Assembly: GCF_014203645.1 (NCBI RefSeq)
Contig: NZ_JACHJL010000023.1
Coordinates: 58,605 to 122,604, forward strand
From: Streptomyces zagrosensis
GTDB lineage: Bacteria; Actinomycetota; Actinomycetes; Streptomycetales; Streptomycetaceae
Length of the DNA: 64,000 bases
Direction: 5' to 3'
Positions 53,937 to 62,534 of the stretch are shown piece after piece. Position numbers and translations under genes: made by a program. The notes beneath the pieces are model-generated. The model did not search any database. It saw only the letters and a list, made by a program, of their open reading frames with translations, and was not told where the DNA came from. How positions within the stretch are numbered: position 1 is the stretch's first letter; every line of letters starts with the position of its first letter.

Positions 53937-56759
53937 TCACCAGCGGGACGGGACCCGGTCGTCCACCGCGAAGACCGTGCCGTCCGGCGCCGCGGCGAAA
54001 ACCTTGCCCTCCGCAGCCACCGGCGCGGGCAGCCGGTCCAGATAGCCGTTCGTGGCCCGCCCCGGGCGCGGCGGCGTCTGGCCCAGCAACTCGCCGCCCA
54101 TCGCATCCACCGCCAACAGTCGCCCATCGGCGGACGAGAAGAACAGTCGATCCCCGGACGCGGTCAGCGGCGACGCATTGCCGACCGAGGTCTCAAGGCG
54201 CCACAACTGCGCCTTCGCCGCGCCACCACCCCGCCGGGCATCCATGGCGACCAGCCCGCCGTCGTAACCGAGCAGGTAAACCACCTCATCGCTGACCGCC
54301 ACGCTCGACACGTGCAGCGGCGTCGTCAGCGGCGCCCGACGCTCCTGGCGGCGTGCCGGGTCGTACCGTACGACCGCCGTGGTCTGCGACTCCAGATCGC
54401 TTTCCACCAACCGCACCACCCCGTCCGCCCCGGCGCCCACCGGCGTGAGGTTGCCCGTCAACGAGCGCTTCCACCGCACGTCGCCGCTGACCGGATCGAG
54501 CGCGCTGAGCAGCGTGTGCGAGCCGTCCGGCGCGGTGCTGACGGCGTAGGCGAGGTCCCCGGCGCCGAACGCGACGAAGGTGGGTAGCTCGTGCCCGTCG
54601 ATCCGTTGGCTCCAGCGCGGCTTGTCGGTGGCGGCGTTGACCGACGTCACGGTGCCATCGGCGGCGACGAGCAGAACGCAGTCACCCGCGTGGTAGACCC
54701 GACCGCCGTACGCGGACACCTCGCGTGTCCACCGCTGCCGCTTGGTGCCGGGATCGATGGCACTGAGCCGCTTTCCGTCCGGCGAAAGCGTCTGCACCAG
54801 GCCTGCCGCGAACACCGGCGCCGATGGCACGCTTTCCGTACCTTCCCCGGTGCTTTTCTCGCCGGCTTCCTCGGTGCTTATTTCCTGGCCTTTTCCACGG
54901 CCTTTCTCGCGACTTTCCTCGCCGTTTTTCTCGCGGCTTCTTTCGCCGCTTTCCTCGGTGGTGAGGTCGCCTCCTTCGGCGGTGCCGTCACCGCTCTCGA
55001 CCACTCCCTCGCTGGCGCCCTCGCCCGACGTCCACAGCACCCGCCCGCGGCTCGGCTCGATCCTGACCGCCGCGATGCCCTGCTGCGCGCAGTACAGGGC
55101 GCCCTTTCCGTACGCGCAAAACGACATCTGCGCCCCGCTGCCCGGCGCCCCCTGCGGCGCCGGCAGCCCCGCCCCGTCGCGCAGGTTCATCCGCCATGGC
55201 CGCCACGTGTGGCCTGCGGCGGTGCGCCGGTCGGGGTCGGCATCCGAGCCGAAGCCATCGATTTGCCGCCACGTCCACACCGTGCCCGTCCCGAGCACGA
55301 TCGCGGCCACGACGACCGCGGCCAGCCACCGGCCCCGGCGGCCGGGCCCCCTCTCGGGTGACAGCGTGCCCTGGTGCTCCTGGTGCTCCCTACGACCGGG
55401 CTTGGCCATCCGGCCCCGGCGCAGGCGCCCCAGGCGGGGGGTCCGGAGCGCGCGGCGCGCCCCGCCCGGCCGCCGCCGATGACCAGGCGGCGCGTCATCG
55501 CCCGACGCCGCGGGGCGTTCCGGCGCGGGGGAGGCGATGGGCGGGTAGCGCCTGACATGTGTTGCGGCATCCTCAGTATTCGCAGCGTCCCCGGCGTCCC
55601 CGGCGTCCCCGGCATCCCCAGTATTCGCGGCGTCCCCAGCATCCGGGTGCGCCGCCGCAACGCCCTGTGCGCAGTCGCCGCGGGCCCCGTCCACCGCACT
55701 TCCATCTCCGTACCCCGCCGCGTACCCGTCCTCGTACGCGCGCTCCTCCCACGCCCGCTCGTGCGGCGGCGGGCTCAGCGGCGGGCCCAGCCACGGGCTC
55801 AGCGGTCCGCTCGGCGCGGCGTCCCAGTCGGCGAGCAGCGCGTCCGCGCCCGCCGCTGCGATATCGCGCTCAAGGGATGTGGGCGCCCGTTGGAAGGGGA
55901 CCCGGGGCGTGGACAGCGGGACGAACGGGCCGCGCCCGCCCGCACGTAGGGCCGACATGAGCCCGTCCGGGGTGGGGCGGTCCGCCGGGTTCTTGGCCAG
56001 GCAGCTTCGGATCAGCGGCAGCAAATCCTCGGACACGCCGTCGAGGTCGGCCTCGTCGTGTACGACCTGGTAGGCCACGATGTACGGGCTGTCCGAGGTG
56101 AAGGGACCGCGCCCGGTCGCCGCGTGCACCAGGACCGATCCGAGGGTGAACACATCGGCGGCGGGCCCTACTTCGCGCGGACGCTGGAACTGCTCGGGCG
56201 CCATGAACGGCGGCGTGCCGATCAACTTCCCCGTCTCGGTGCGCAGGTCGCTGTCGGCCGGCCGCGAGATGCCGAAGTCGATGACGCGGGGCCCATCGGC
56301 GGCCAGCAACACATTGCTCGGCTTGAGGTCGCGGTGGACGACCCCGGCTCGATGGATATCGCGCAGCGCCTCGGCGAGGCCGGCCGCGAGCCGGCGCACC
56401 TCATCCGGCGCCAGCGGACCATTCCGCTTCACGTGCTCGGCGAGCGTGGGCCCGGGAATGTACAGCGTGGCCATCCACGGCCGCTCGCCATAGGGGTCGG
56501 CGTCCACCACTGGCGCCGTAAACGCACCGCTCACCCGACGCGCCGCCGCGACCTCCTGCCGAAAGCGTGCCCGAAACTCCGGATCGGTGGCGAATTCGGC
56601 ATGTACGACCTTTACCGCAAGCCGCATTCCGGCGGGCGATCTGGCCAAATGGACCACGCCCATTCCACCGGCGCCAAGACGTCCCTCAAGCCGGTACTGG
56701 CCGGCATACTGCGGTCCTTCCGCTTCCGGGCCTGTCCCCGCGCTACGCAGCGGCGGCAT
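53937..56759 (-). CDS. Ser/Thr protein kinase with extracellular PQQ-type beta-propeller
   Basis: A 940-residue membrane kinase. The kinase domain (about 20-275) is complete: P-loop GRLGAGGMGVVHLA, Lys in LAVKVVH, VVHRDLKPSNVLL, DFGIS and APEQF. The juxtamembrane region contains a GDAGDAGDAAN repeat and a basic stretch. One membrane helix (LAAVVVAAIVLGTGTVW, near 480) precedes an extracellular seven-bladed PQQ-like propeller (LVQTLSPDGKRLSAIDPGTK, TVTSVNAATDKPRWSQRI, DRLFFSSADGRLLAVDA). An acidic/basic EKSREK-like insertion (near 590-650) interrupts it. The overall design resembles PknD/AfsK sensors. ATG 56759 and GTG 56768 are alternative starts. Confidence 0.93.
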   Translation of the reverse strand: MPPLRSAGTGPEAEGPQYAGQYRLEGRLGAGGMGVVHLARSPAGMRLAVKVVHAEFATDPEFRARFRQEVAAARRVSGAFTAPVVDADPYGERPWMATLYIPGPTLAEHVKRNGPLAPDEVRRLAAGLAEALRDIHRAGVVHRDLKPSNVLLAADGPRVIDFGISRPADSDLRTETGKLIGTPPFMAPEQFQRPREVGPAADVFTLGSVLVHAATGRGPFTSDSPYIVAYQVVHDEADLDGVSEDLLPLIRSCLAKNPADRPTPDGLMSALRAGGRGPFVPLSTPRVPFQRAPTSLERDIAAAGADALLADWDAAPSGPLSPWLGPPLSPPPHERAWEERAYEDGYAAGYGDGSAVDGARGDCAQGVAAAHPDAGDAANTGDAGDAGDAGDAANTEDAATHVRRYPPIASPAPERPAASGDDAPPGHRRRPGGARRALRTPRLGRLRRGRMAKPGRREHQEHQGTLSPERGPGRRGRWLAAVVVAAIVLGTGTVWTWRQIDGFGSDADPDRRTAAGHTWRPWRMNLRDGAGLPAPQGAPGSGAQMSFCAYGKGALYCAQQGIAAVRIEPSRGRVLWTSGEGASEGVVESGDGTAEGGDLTTEESGERSREKNGEESREKGRGKGQEISTEEAGEKSTGEGTESVPSAPVFAAGLVQTLSPDGKRLSAIDPGTKRQRWTREVSAYGGRVYHAGDCVLLVAADGTVTSVNAATDKPRWSQRIDGHELPTFVAFGAGDLAYAVSTAPDGSHTLLSALDPVSGDVRWKRSLTGNLTPVGAGADGVVRLVESDLESQTTAVVRYDPARRQERRAPLTTPLHVSSVAVSDEVVYLLGYDGGLVAMDARRGGGAAKAQLWRLETSVGNASPLTASGDRLFFSSADGRLLAVDAMGGELLGQTPPRPGRATNGYLDRLPAPVAAEGKVFAAAPDGTVFAVDDRVPSRW

Positions 56760-56887
56760 TCCCCCCACCCCCGTGAATTCGGCCGCACATGCGGCTCACG
56801 GAGCCTAGTCGATGGCCCGTGCGCGACTGTTGAGGCTTGCTAGCCTGCGCATGTCTACGTACAAAACGCTCAACGGGGGAAAGCCTT

Positions 56888-57319
56888 ATGGCCATGGAAG
56901 AAATCGGCGAAATGACGGCGGGAACGGGCGCGGCGGTGGCCGATACGGATGTCACGGCGGCACCCGGCCTGACCGCGGCCGATGCCGCGGTAACCAGCGC
57001 CACCGATACGGCAGTTGTGGATGTCGAGGCTGAGGATTCCGGCGTGGTGGGGACCGCAGCCGCGATGGCCGACGTCACCTACCCGGTGGCACCCGGCTAC
57101 CGGGTCAACGTCCGCAGCGGCCCGTCCACCTCCAGCTCGCTGGTGAAGGTGCTGGCGTACAACGTGCGCGTCCGCATCCGCTGCCAGCGCCGCGGCCAAA
57201 GCGTCGCGGGCCCGTACGGCACATCGGACATCTGGGACAGCATCGCGCCGGGTCAGTACATTGCAGACGCGTACGTGAAGACCGGCAGCGACGGCTTCGT
57301 GGCCGCTCCCTGCGGCTGA
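56888..57319 (+). CDS. SH3-domain protein without evident signal peptide
   Basis: A 143-residue protein. The C-terminal ~75 residues are a bacterial SH3 (SH3b) domain: GYRVNVRSGPSTSSSLVKVL, VRVRIRCQRRG, GTSDIWDSIAPGQYIADAYV, with two cysteines. SH3b proteins of this kind in Streptomyces are normally secreted and bind peptidoglycan. Here the N-terminal ~65 residues are Ala/Thr/Asp-rich and acidic, with no basic n-region or hydrophobic core, so export is not evident; a TTG at 56837 adds LACACLRTKR but no signal peptide either. It is divergent from the Ser/Thr kinase gene. Confidence 0.8.
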   Translation: MAMEEIGEMTAGTGAAVADTDVTAAPGLTAADAAVTSATDTAVVDVEAEDSGVVGTAAAMADVTYPVAPGYRVNVRSGPSTSSSLVKVLAYNVRVRIRCQRRGQSVAGPYGTSDIWDSIAPGQYIADAYVKTGSDGFVAAPCG

Positions 57320-57389
57320 GCCAGCCCCGGCCCACATCGGCCACCGGCCCTGGCCCACACCTGCCGCCGGCCACCGGCCAGTAGCTGTT

Positions 57390-57480
57390 TACGCGCCCGG
57401 GTTACGTGTCTGAGTTACGCGCCCGGGTCACGCGCCCGGGTCTTGTGTCTGAGTTTCGTGTCTGGGTTACGCGTCCGGGT
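57390..57480. repeat. 13-bp tandem repeat, 7 units
   Basis: Seven contiguous 13-bp units: TACGCGCCCGGGT, TACGTGTCTGAGT, TACGCGCCCGGGT, CACGCGCCCGGGT, CTTGTGTCTGAGT, TTCGTGTCTGGGT, TACGCGTCCGGGT. Two subtypes (CGCCCGGGT and GTGTCTGRGT) are mixed. They lie in the 246-bp gap before the membrane protein gene at 57566. Period and core (TCTGGGT) match the array at 41621-41711. Confidence 0.92.
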
Positions 57481-57565
57481 GCTGACCCGCTGCGTGCAGG
57501 GGCAGCAGCGGGTCAGCACGAGGCGGCCGAGTGACCGAACCCGAGCACCCGGGATAATCGACGGC

Positions 57566-58156
57566 ATGAGCGATGAGCAGCAGCCAGGCGCGGACGGACC
57601 CGGCCCAGAGGCAGACGTCGCGGCGGGCGCCGACGCGGGGCCAGCGCCGAAGCCGATCCGGTTCTTCGGCACCACCTGGGTGCACCACGACGGCGGCTAC
57701 ACGCTGCGCCGTATCGGATTTTCGCTCGGCACCTTGCTGGCCGCGGCGGCCGGTGCGCTCTTCCTGTTCTTCGCCTACCAGGGCGTGGCCATCGCCGAGG
57801 TCGGCGAGCTGGTCAACATCATGGTCGTCGTGGCGCTTGCCCTCTGTAGCGCGATGGCCTTCGGCCGCACCATGGAAGAACTCGGCGGCAGCGCCGACCG
57901 CCGGCGCGGCGGCCGGGGAGGCAGGGGCAGGGGCGACCAGGCCGAGGACGCCGCTGCCGAGAAGTCGATGCGCAGCATCCGACTCATCGGCTTCGTTGGC
58001 GTACTGCTCGCCTACTTCTGCCGCAGTCTCTTCGAGGCCCCGCGCGAGAAGCGGTACCGGGCGGAGTACGAGGAGGCCAAGGCCCGACACGAGCGGCGGC
58101 GCGCGACGCGTACGGGAAATCCGGCGGCAAAGCGGAAGAAGCGCAAGCGGGACTGA
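57566..58156 (+). CDS. Membrane protein of unknown function
   Basis: A 196-residue protein. An acidic Pro/Ala N-terminus precedes a conserved-looking block, RFFGTTWVHHDGGYTLRRIG, then three hydrophobic segments (LGTLLAAAAGALFLFFAY, LVNIMVVVALALCSAMAF and LIGFVGVLLAYFCRSLF). A Gly/Arg-rich loop (RRRGGRGGRGRG) separates the second and third. The C-terminus is highly basic and probably cytoplasmic (RRATRTGNPAAKRKKRKRD). I recognise it only as a Streptomyces-type hypothetical membrane protein. The ATG lies ~85 bp after a 13-bp repeat array. Confidence 0.8.
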   Translation: MSDEQQPGADGPGPEADVAAGADAGPAPKPIRFFGTTWVHHDGGYTLRRIGFSLGTLLAAAAGALFLFFAYQGVAIAEVGELVNIMVVVALALCSAMAFGRTMEELGGSADRRRGGRGGRGRGDQAEDAAAEKSMRSIRLIGFVGVLLAYFCRSLFEAPREKRYRAEYEEAKARHERRRATRTGNPAAKRKKRKRD

Positions 58157-58288
58157 GCGGGACTGAGCGGCGCTGAGCGTGCAGTTCGGGCTGTTCGGGC
58201 AGGGGGCGTCCCTGCGCCAAGCCGGGCTCGGCCGCATCTGGCCGCCGGGCCCTGGTTTCGGCGGGGGCGCCACCTCGTGGGAGCTGAC

Positions 58289-58849
58289 TCAGTCGCGGGT
58301 GCAGGCCGCGGCGATGGCCAGGCTGTCCTCGCAGATGTGGTGCCGGGTGATCTCGCCACCCTCGACGGTGAGCCGCAGCGCGAACGGCGACCGGAAGGTC
58401 TTCCCCGTGGCCCGCACGGTGCCGTGCAGCTGGCCGGTGAGTACCGCATCAGCCCCCTCGACAACGATGACGTCGATGCTCGCGCCGCCCTCGCCCGCCA
58501 CGGTGTGCTCGGCCAACTCGACCCAATGCCCCTCCACATCGGCCCGCGTGGAACGCGGCCGAATCCACGGCACGGCCGGGTTGGGGGCGATCTGCCAGTC
58601 CACCTGTTCGGCGTAGACGGCGGCGATCTCCCGCGGACCCTGCTCCGGGTCGGCCACTCGCCGCAGATACTCCGTGACGACGGCCCGCGTCTGCTCGGTG
58701 CTCGCGGCTGTGGTGGCGGCTGTGCTTGCGACTGTGGTGGCGGCTGTGGTGGTTGTGGCGGCGGTAGCAGCCCCCGCGTGGGCGGACGCCGTGGAACTGT
58801 TCGTGTGGCCCGTGGTCGTGACGTTGCTGGTGGCGTCTGTGGTGGTCAT
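58289..58849 (-). CDS. SnoaL-like (NTF2-fold) protein
   Basis: A 186-residue protein. The first ~52 residues are an Ala/Thr/Ser low-complexity tail (TTAATTVASTAATTAAS). The remainder is an NTF2/SnoaL-like cone: TRAVVTEYLRRVADPEQGPR, IAAVYAEQVDWQIAPNPAVP, HWVELAEHTV, LTGQLHGTVRATGKTFRSPF and ALRLTVEGGEITRHHICEDS. Proteins of this fold include cyclases, isomerases and stress-related proteins, and the active site cannot be read. It is divergent from the ArsR-like gene at 59129. Confidence 0.82.
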   Translation of the reverse strand: MTTTDATSNVTTTGHTNSSTASAHAGAATAATTTTAATTVASTAATTAASTEQTRAVVTEYLRRVADPEQGPREIAAVYAEQVDWQIAPNPAVPWIRPRSTRADVEGHWVELAEHTVAGEGGASIDVIVVEGADAVLTGQLHGTVRATGKTFRSPFALRLTVEGGEITRHHICEDSLAIAAACTRD

Positions 58850-59128
58850 GCAGTTGAGCTTGCCTCGGGGCCTGGCGTCCGTCGATTACCCGCGAGGTAA
58901 AGGTGCCGGGCCAGGCCGTCAGGTGAGTCAGGTGAGTCAGGTGAGTCCGGCGGCGCCGGGCAAGCGCCCTGCCGGATGCCGGCGGGTGCGAGGAGAGCGG
59001 TGCAATCGGGGATAACCCTGAGACGACCCCCAGGTGCCCTCAGTAGTCCCCGACATGTGTCAGTTTTCTTTGACAGGTGTTCGCATGGGATGTCAGCGTA
59101 GAAACCATCACAGCAAGAGAGGTTCGAG

Positions 59129-59542
59129 ATGGGCTCGGTCCCCGCCCCGACCGGAGATGACCTGCTGAAAGTCCTGGCCGCGCTCGGCAATCCGCATCGC
59201 ATGCGCATCGTGGCGGCGCTCACCGAGGGCCGGAATTATGTCAGCCGACTCGCCCGGGACATCGGCATCAGCCGCCCGCTGCTGCACATGCACCTTCAGC
59301 GGTTGGAGGCGGCGGGTCTGGTCGTCGGCTCGTTGGAGCTGTCCGATGACGGAAAGGCGATGAAGTTCTTCGAGGTGGCACCGTTCGCCCACAGCTTGAC
59401 TCCCGAGATCATCGCGGCGGCTTCGGCGACATTGACCGACTCCGGCGCGGCGTCCGACCCGGCAGCGGAGCGCGCCACCCCGGGGAAGCGGCAACCGGCC
59501 CCCGAACCCACCCCCGCGCAACCGCCCAACCCGAGTCCGTGA
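59129..59542 (+). CDS. ArsR-type winged-helix regulator
   Basis: A 137-residue protein. The DNA-binding domain (about 8-95) reads LLKVLAALGNPHRMRIVAAL, VSRLARDIGISRPLLHMHLQ, RLEAAGLVVGSLELSDDGKA. The C-terminal ~35 residues are Pro/Ala-rich and probably disordered. No metal-binding cysteines are present. It is the first gene of an apparent three-gene operon with a small membrane protein and an MMPL transporter, and so is a candidate local regulator of that transporter. AGAGAGG stands shortly before the ATG. Confidence 0.88.
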   Translation: MGSVPAPTGDDLLKVLAALGNPHRMRIVAALTEGRNYVSRLARDIGISRPLLHMHLQRLEAAGLVVGSLELSDDGKAMKFFEVAPFAHSLTPEIIAAASATLTDSGAASDPAAERATPGKRQPAPEPTPAQPPNPSP

Positions 59543-59560
59543 AACGTGTGCAACGTATGA

Positions 59561-59596
59561 AACCCGTGAAACCCGTGAAACCCGTGAAACCCGTGA
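59561..59596. repeat. 9-bp tandem repeat AACCCGTGA, 4 exact units
   Basis: Four exact copies, preceded by a degenerate one (AACGTATGA, 59552-59560), lie between the ArsR-like gene and the next gene. The last unit runs into the ribosome site AAAGAGGA of the gene at 59610, so copy number would change the spacing between the two operon genes. Confidence 0.85.
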
Positions 59597-59609
59597 AAGA
59601 GGAAACGCA

Positions 59610-59900
59610 GTGAACGAGGAGATGGTGACACTCGCCGGGGACGACGCGGCCGGCCAGTGGGTAGGAGCGGTGGGTGCGGGCGGGACCTTTCTCCTGCTCA
59701 TCGTGATTGTTTGGCAGATAGCGGTTACCTGGCGGTCACGCATGCTGGCTGCCCGTGAGGAGCAGTACAAGCAACTGGCTCTGAAATACGCACAGTTGCT
59801 GGAGGACAACACCGAACTGCACCGCCGCACCCTCGACGAGCTGAGCCAGGCCCGCTTGTCGCTCGACTCGATGGAGAAGATGATGCGCGAGGTCGAGTAA
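59610..59900 (+). CDS. Small membrane protein with cytoplasmic coiled coil
   Basis: A 96-residue protein with a GTG start after AAAGAGGA. One membrane helix, GAGGTFLLLIVIVWQIAV (about 22-40), is followed by a charged helical stretch (AAREEQYKQLALKYAQLLED, NTELHRRTLDELSQARLSLD) with heptad-like leucines typical of a coiled coil. It lies between an ArsR-like regulator and an MMPL transporter on the same strand. An accessory or scaffolding role for the transporter is possible but not demonstrated. Confidence 0.82.
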   Translation: MNEEMVTLAGDDAAGQWVGAVGAGGTFLLLIVIVWQIAVTWRSRMLAAREEQYKQLALKYAQLLEDNTELHRRTLDELSQARLSLDSMEKMMREVE

Positions 59901-60239
59901 CCAGCCTGCCCCACACCACGGTCAGCCCCGGCAGTGCGGTACGCACCGCAGCCGCCTCTCATCCGCGCCCCGCCCCCGCTGCCACCTCGGCGGCCATCCG
60001 CGCGTCCGCTCGCCCAGCACGCCAGCCGCTCGAGTCGCCCTTCCGCGGGTGCGGCGCCTTCCCGTGGGCCCTCCCGAGCGAGCGCCCGAGCGCCGACCCG
60101 CGCGAACACCCTTCGGCGTACTTTGCGCCGCCCCCCGACACGTACGGCCGAGAGCTGCAACTCCCGGCCGTACGCACGCACGGAGCGACGTCCCGCGAGC
60201 CCATCGCACAACTCACTCCCGCCCCAAAGGAGATCACCC

Positions 60240-62378
60240 ATGCCCAGCTGGAGCAAGCGGCTCCCCGCCCTGCCCGGCGGTCGCCGCTCGAAGTGGGTCT
60301 TTCTCGTGACCTGGCTCATTTTGGTGGTCGCCCTTGGTCCGCTCGCCGGCAAGCTTGGCGATGTCGAGGACAGCGGCCCGAACGCCTTCCTGCCGAGCGG
60401 CGCCGAATCGGCGCGCGTCAACACCGAATTAGAGAAGTTCCGCGCCGACGAACTCACCGCAGCGGTCGCCGTCTACAGCCGCGGCGGCGGCCTCAGCGCC
60501 GCCGACACTGCGAAGGCGGAGGCGGACCGCGAACGGTTCGCGGCGATCGCGGCCGAGGGCGAGCAGCTGGCCCCGGCCGAGCGGTCCGACGACGGCGCGG
60601 CCCTGCTGATCACCATCCCGCTGGCGGATGGCGACGACCTCAAGGACGACATCGCGAAGGTACGCAACATCGCCGACGCGAATGCCCCGCCGGGGCTCGA
60701 CACGGCGGTCGGCGGCCCGGCCGGTTCCGTCATCGACTCGGTCGAGGTCTTCGACTCCCTCGACACCACCCTCATGCTGATCACCGGCGCGGTCGTCGCC
60801 GCCCTGCTGCTGATCACCTACCGCAGCCCGATCCTGTGGCTGTTCCCGCTGCTCGCGGTGGCCTTCGGGGCGGTCCTCACCCAGGCCACCACCTATCTCC
60901 TCGCCCAGCACGCTGGGCTGCCGGTGGACCCGCAGAGCGCGGGCATCTTGATGGTGCTCGTCTTCGGCGTCGGCACGGACTACGCGCTGCTGCTCATCGC
61001 CCGCTACCGCGAGGAGCTCCACCAGCACCAGGACCGACACCGCGCCATGGGCATCGCCCTGCGCCGCTGCGGCCCCGCCATCCTCGCGTCGGCCGGCACC
61101 ATCGCCATCGGCCTGGCCTGCCTGGCCTTCGCCGACATCAACTCCTCGCGCTCGCTCGGCCTGGTTGGCGCGGTGGGCGTCGGCTGTGCCTTCATCGCCA
61201 TGGTCACGGTGCTGCCTGCCCTGCTGGTGATCGCCGGCCGCTGGGTCTTCTGGCCGTTCATCCCGCGCTTCGGCACCGCGCCGCACACCGGGCGCACCCC
61301 GTGGGCCAGGATCGGCGCCGCCGTGGCCCGCCGCCCGCGCCGGTCATGGCTGATGTCGCTCGGCATCACCGGCGTCCTCGCGGTGAGCGGGCTCGGCATC
61401 ACCATGGGCCTGGACCAGTCGGAGATGTTCCAGGACAAGCCCGAATCGGTCGTCGCCCAAGAACGCGTCTCCGCGCACTACCCCTCCGGCGCCTCCGACC
61501 CCGCTGATCTGGTCACGCGCGCCGCCGGCGACACGGTGCAGCGTGTCAACGACGCGCTGGCCGAGGTGCCCGGCGTGGCCCGGGTGGGCGCTGTGCACGA
61601 CACGGTACGGACCGAAGGAAGCGAGCTCGCCACCTTCTCCGTGGTGCTGAAGGCCGCCCCGGACAGCGCGGCGGCCAAGGACACGATCGACGCGTTACGC
61701 GACGCTGTGCACGCGGTCGAAGGCGCAGACGCGCTGGTCGGCGGCACCACCGCCCAGAGACTTGACACCCAGCGCGCCGCCGGCCGCGACCTGACGACGG
61801 TCATCCCGATCGTGCTGCTGGTCGTCCTCGGCGTGCTGTGTTGGCTACTGCGCTCGCTGGTGGCCCCGCTGCTGCTGCTCGCGACGGTGGTCGTCTCCTA
61901 CCTCGCGGCGCTCGGCACATCGCACCTGCTCTTCACCTACGTACTGGACTTCGCCGCCATGGACTGGTCCACGCCACTGATGGGCTTCGTATTTCTGGTC
62001 GCACTCGGCATCGATTACAACGTCTTCCTCATGACCCGGGTACGCGAGGAGACCGTGCGCCTCGGTCACACGCGCGGCATCCTCGCGGGCCTCACCAGCA
62101 CCGGCGGCGTGATCACCTCGGCGGGCATCGTGCTGGCGGCGACCTTCGCGGTCTTCGCCGTGCTGCCGCTGGTCACGCTGGCGCAGCTCGGTGTCCTGGT
62201 CGGCGTCGGCGTCCTCCTCGACACCTTCTTGGTCCGTACGGTCCTGGTCCCGGCCCTCGCCCTGGACATCGGTCCCACGGTGTGGTGGCCAGGCGCCCTG
62301 AGCCGCGGCGCGGAGCACGCACCGCCCGTCGAACCCACCGCAGCCGCACCCTCCAGCACCACCCCGCTGACGGGATGA
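60240..62378 (+). CDS. MMPL-family (RND superfamily) transporter
   Basis: A 712-residue transporter of the actinobacterial MMPL family, which exports lipids, siderophore-like compounds or drugs using the proton gradient. It has about 12 membrane helices in two halves. TM1 is KWVFLVTWLILVVALGPLAG, then an extracytoplasmic loop, then a five-helix bundle containing VFGVGTDYALLLIARYREEL. The second half contains VALGIDYNVFLMTRVREET; both carry the GxxxDY-type proton-relay motif. A Pro/Ala-rich tail ends the protein. The ATG at 60240 follows AAAGGAGA; upstream sequence in the same frame is non-coding. The substrate is unknown. Confidence 0.94.
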   Translation: MPSWSKRLPALPGGRRSKWVFLVTWLILVVALGPLAGKLGDVEDSGPNAFLPSGAESARVNTELEKFRADELTAAVAVYSRGGGLSAADTAKAEADRERFAAIAAEGEQLAPAERSDDGAALLITIPLADGDDLKDDIAKVRNIADANAPPGLDTAVGGPAGSVIDSVEVFDSLDTTLMLITGAVVAALLLITYRSPILWLFPLLAVAFGAVLTQATTYLLAQHAGLPVDPQSAGILMVLVFGVGTDYALLLIARYREELHQHQDRHRAMGIALRRCGPAILASAGTIAIGLACLAFADINSSRSLGLVGAVGVGCAFIAMVTVLPALLVIAGRWVFWPFIPRFGTAPHTGRTPWARIGAAVARRPRRSWLMSLGITGVLAVSGLGITMGLDQSEMFQDKPESVVAQERVSAHYPSGASDPADLVTRAAGDTVQRVNDALAEVPGVARVGAVHDTVRTEGSELATFSVVLKAAPDSAAAKDTIDALRDAVHAVEGADALVGGTTAQRLDTQRAAGRDLTTVIPIVLLVVLGVLCWLLRSLVAPLLLLATVVVSYLAALGTSHLLFTYVLDFAAMDWSTPLMGFVFLVALGIDYNVFLMTRVREETVRLGHTRGILAGLTSTGGVITSAGIVLAATFAVFAVLPLVTLAQLGVLVGVGVLLDTFLVRTVLVPALALDIGPTVWWPGALSRGAEHAPPVEPTAAAPSSTTPLTG

Positions 62379-62534
62379 CAGAAGTCCTCACGGCACGACC
62401 CCACGCCGCTCACCCTCACCCGCCCCACCTGCACCCACCACCTGCACTCCGATGCGAGGATGCCGACAACGGCGTGGGCAACTCCGTACAGCCCTGAACC
62501 GCTCCGTACAGCATTGGATGAGGTGAGCGACACC

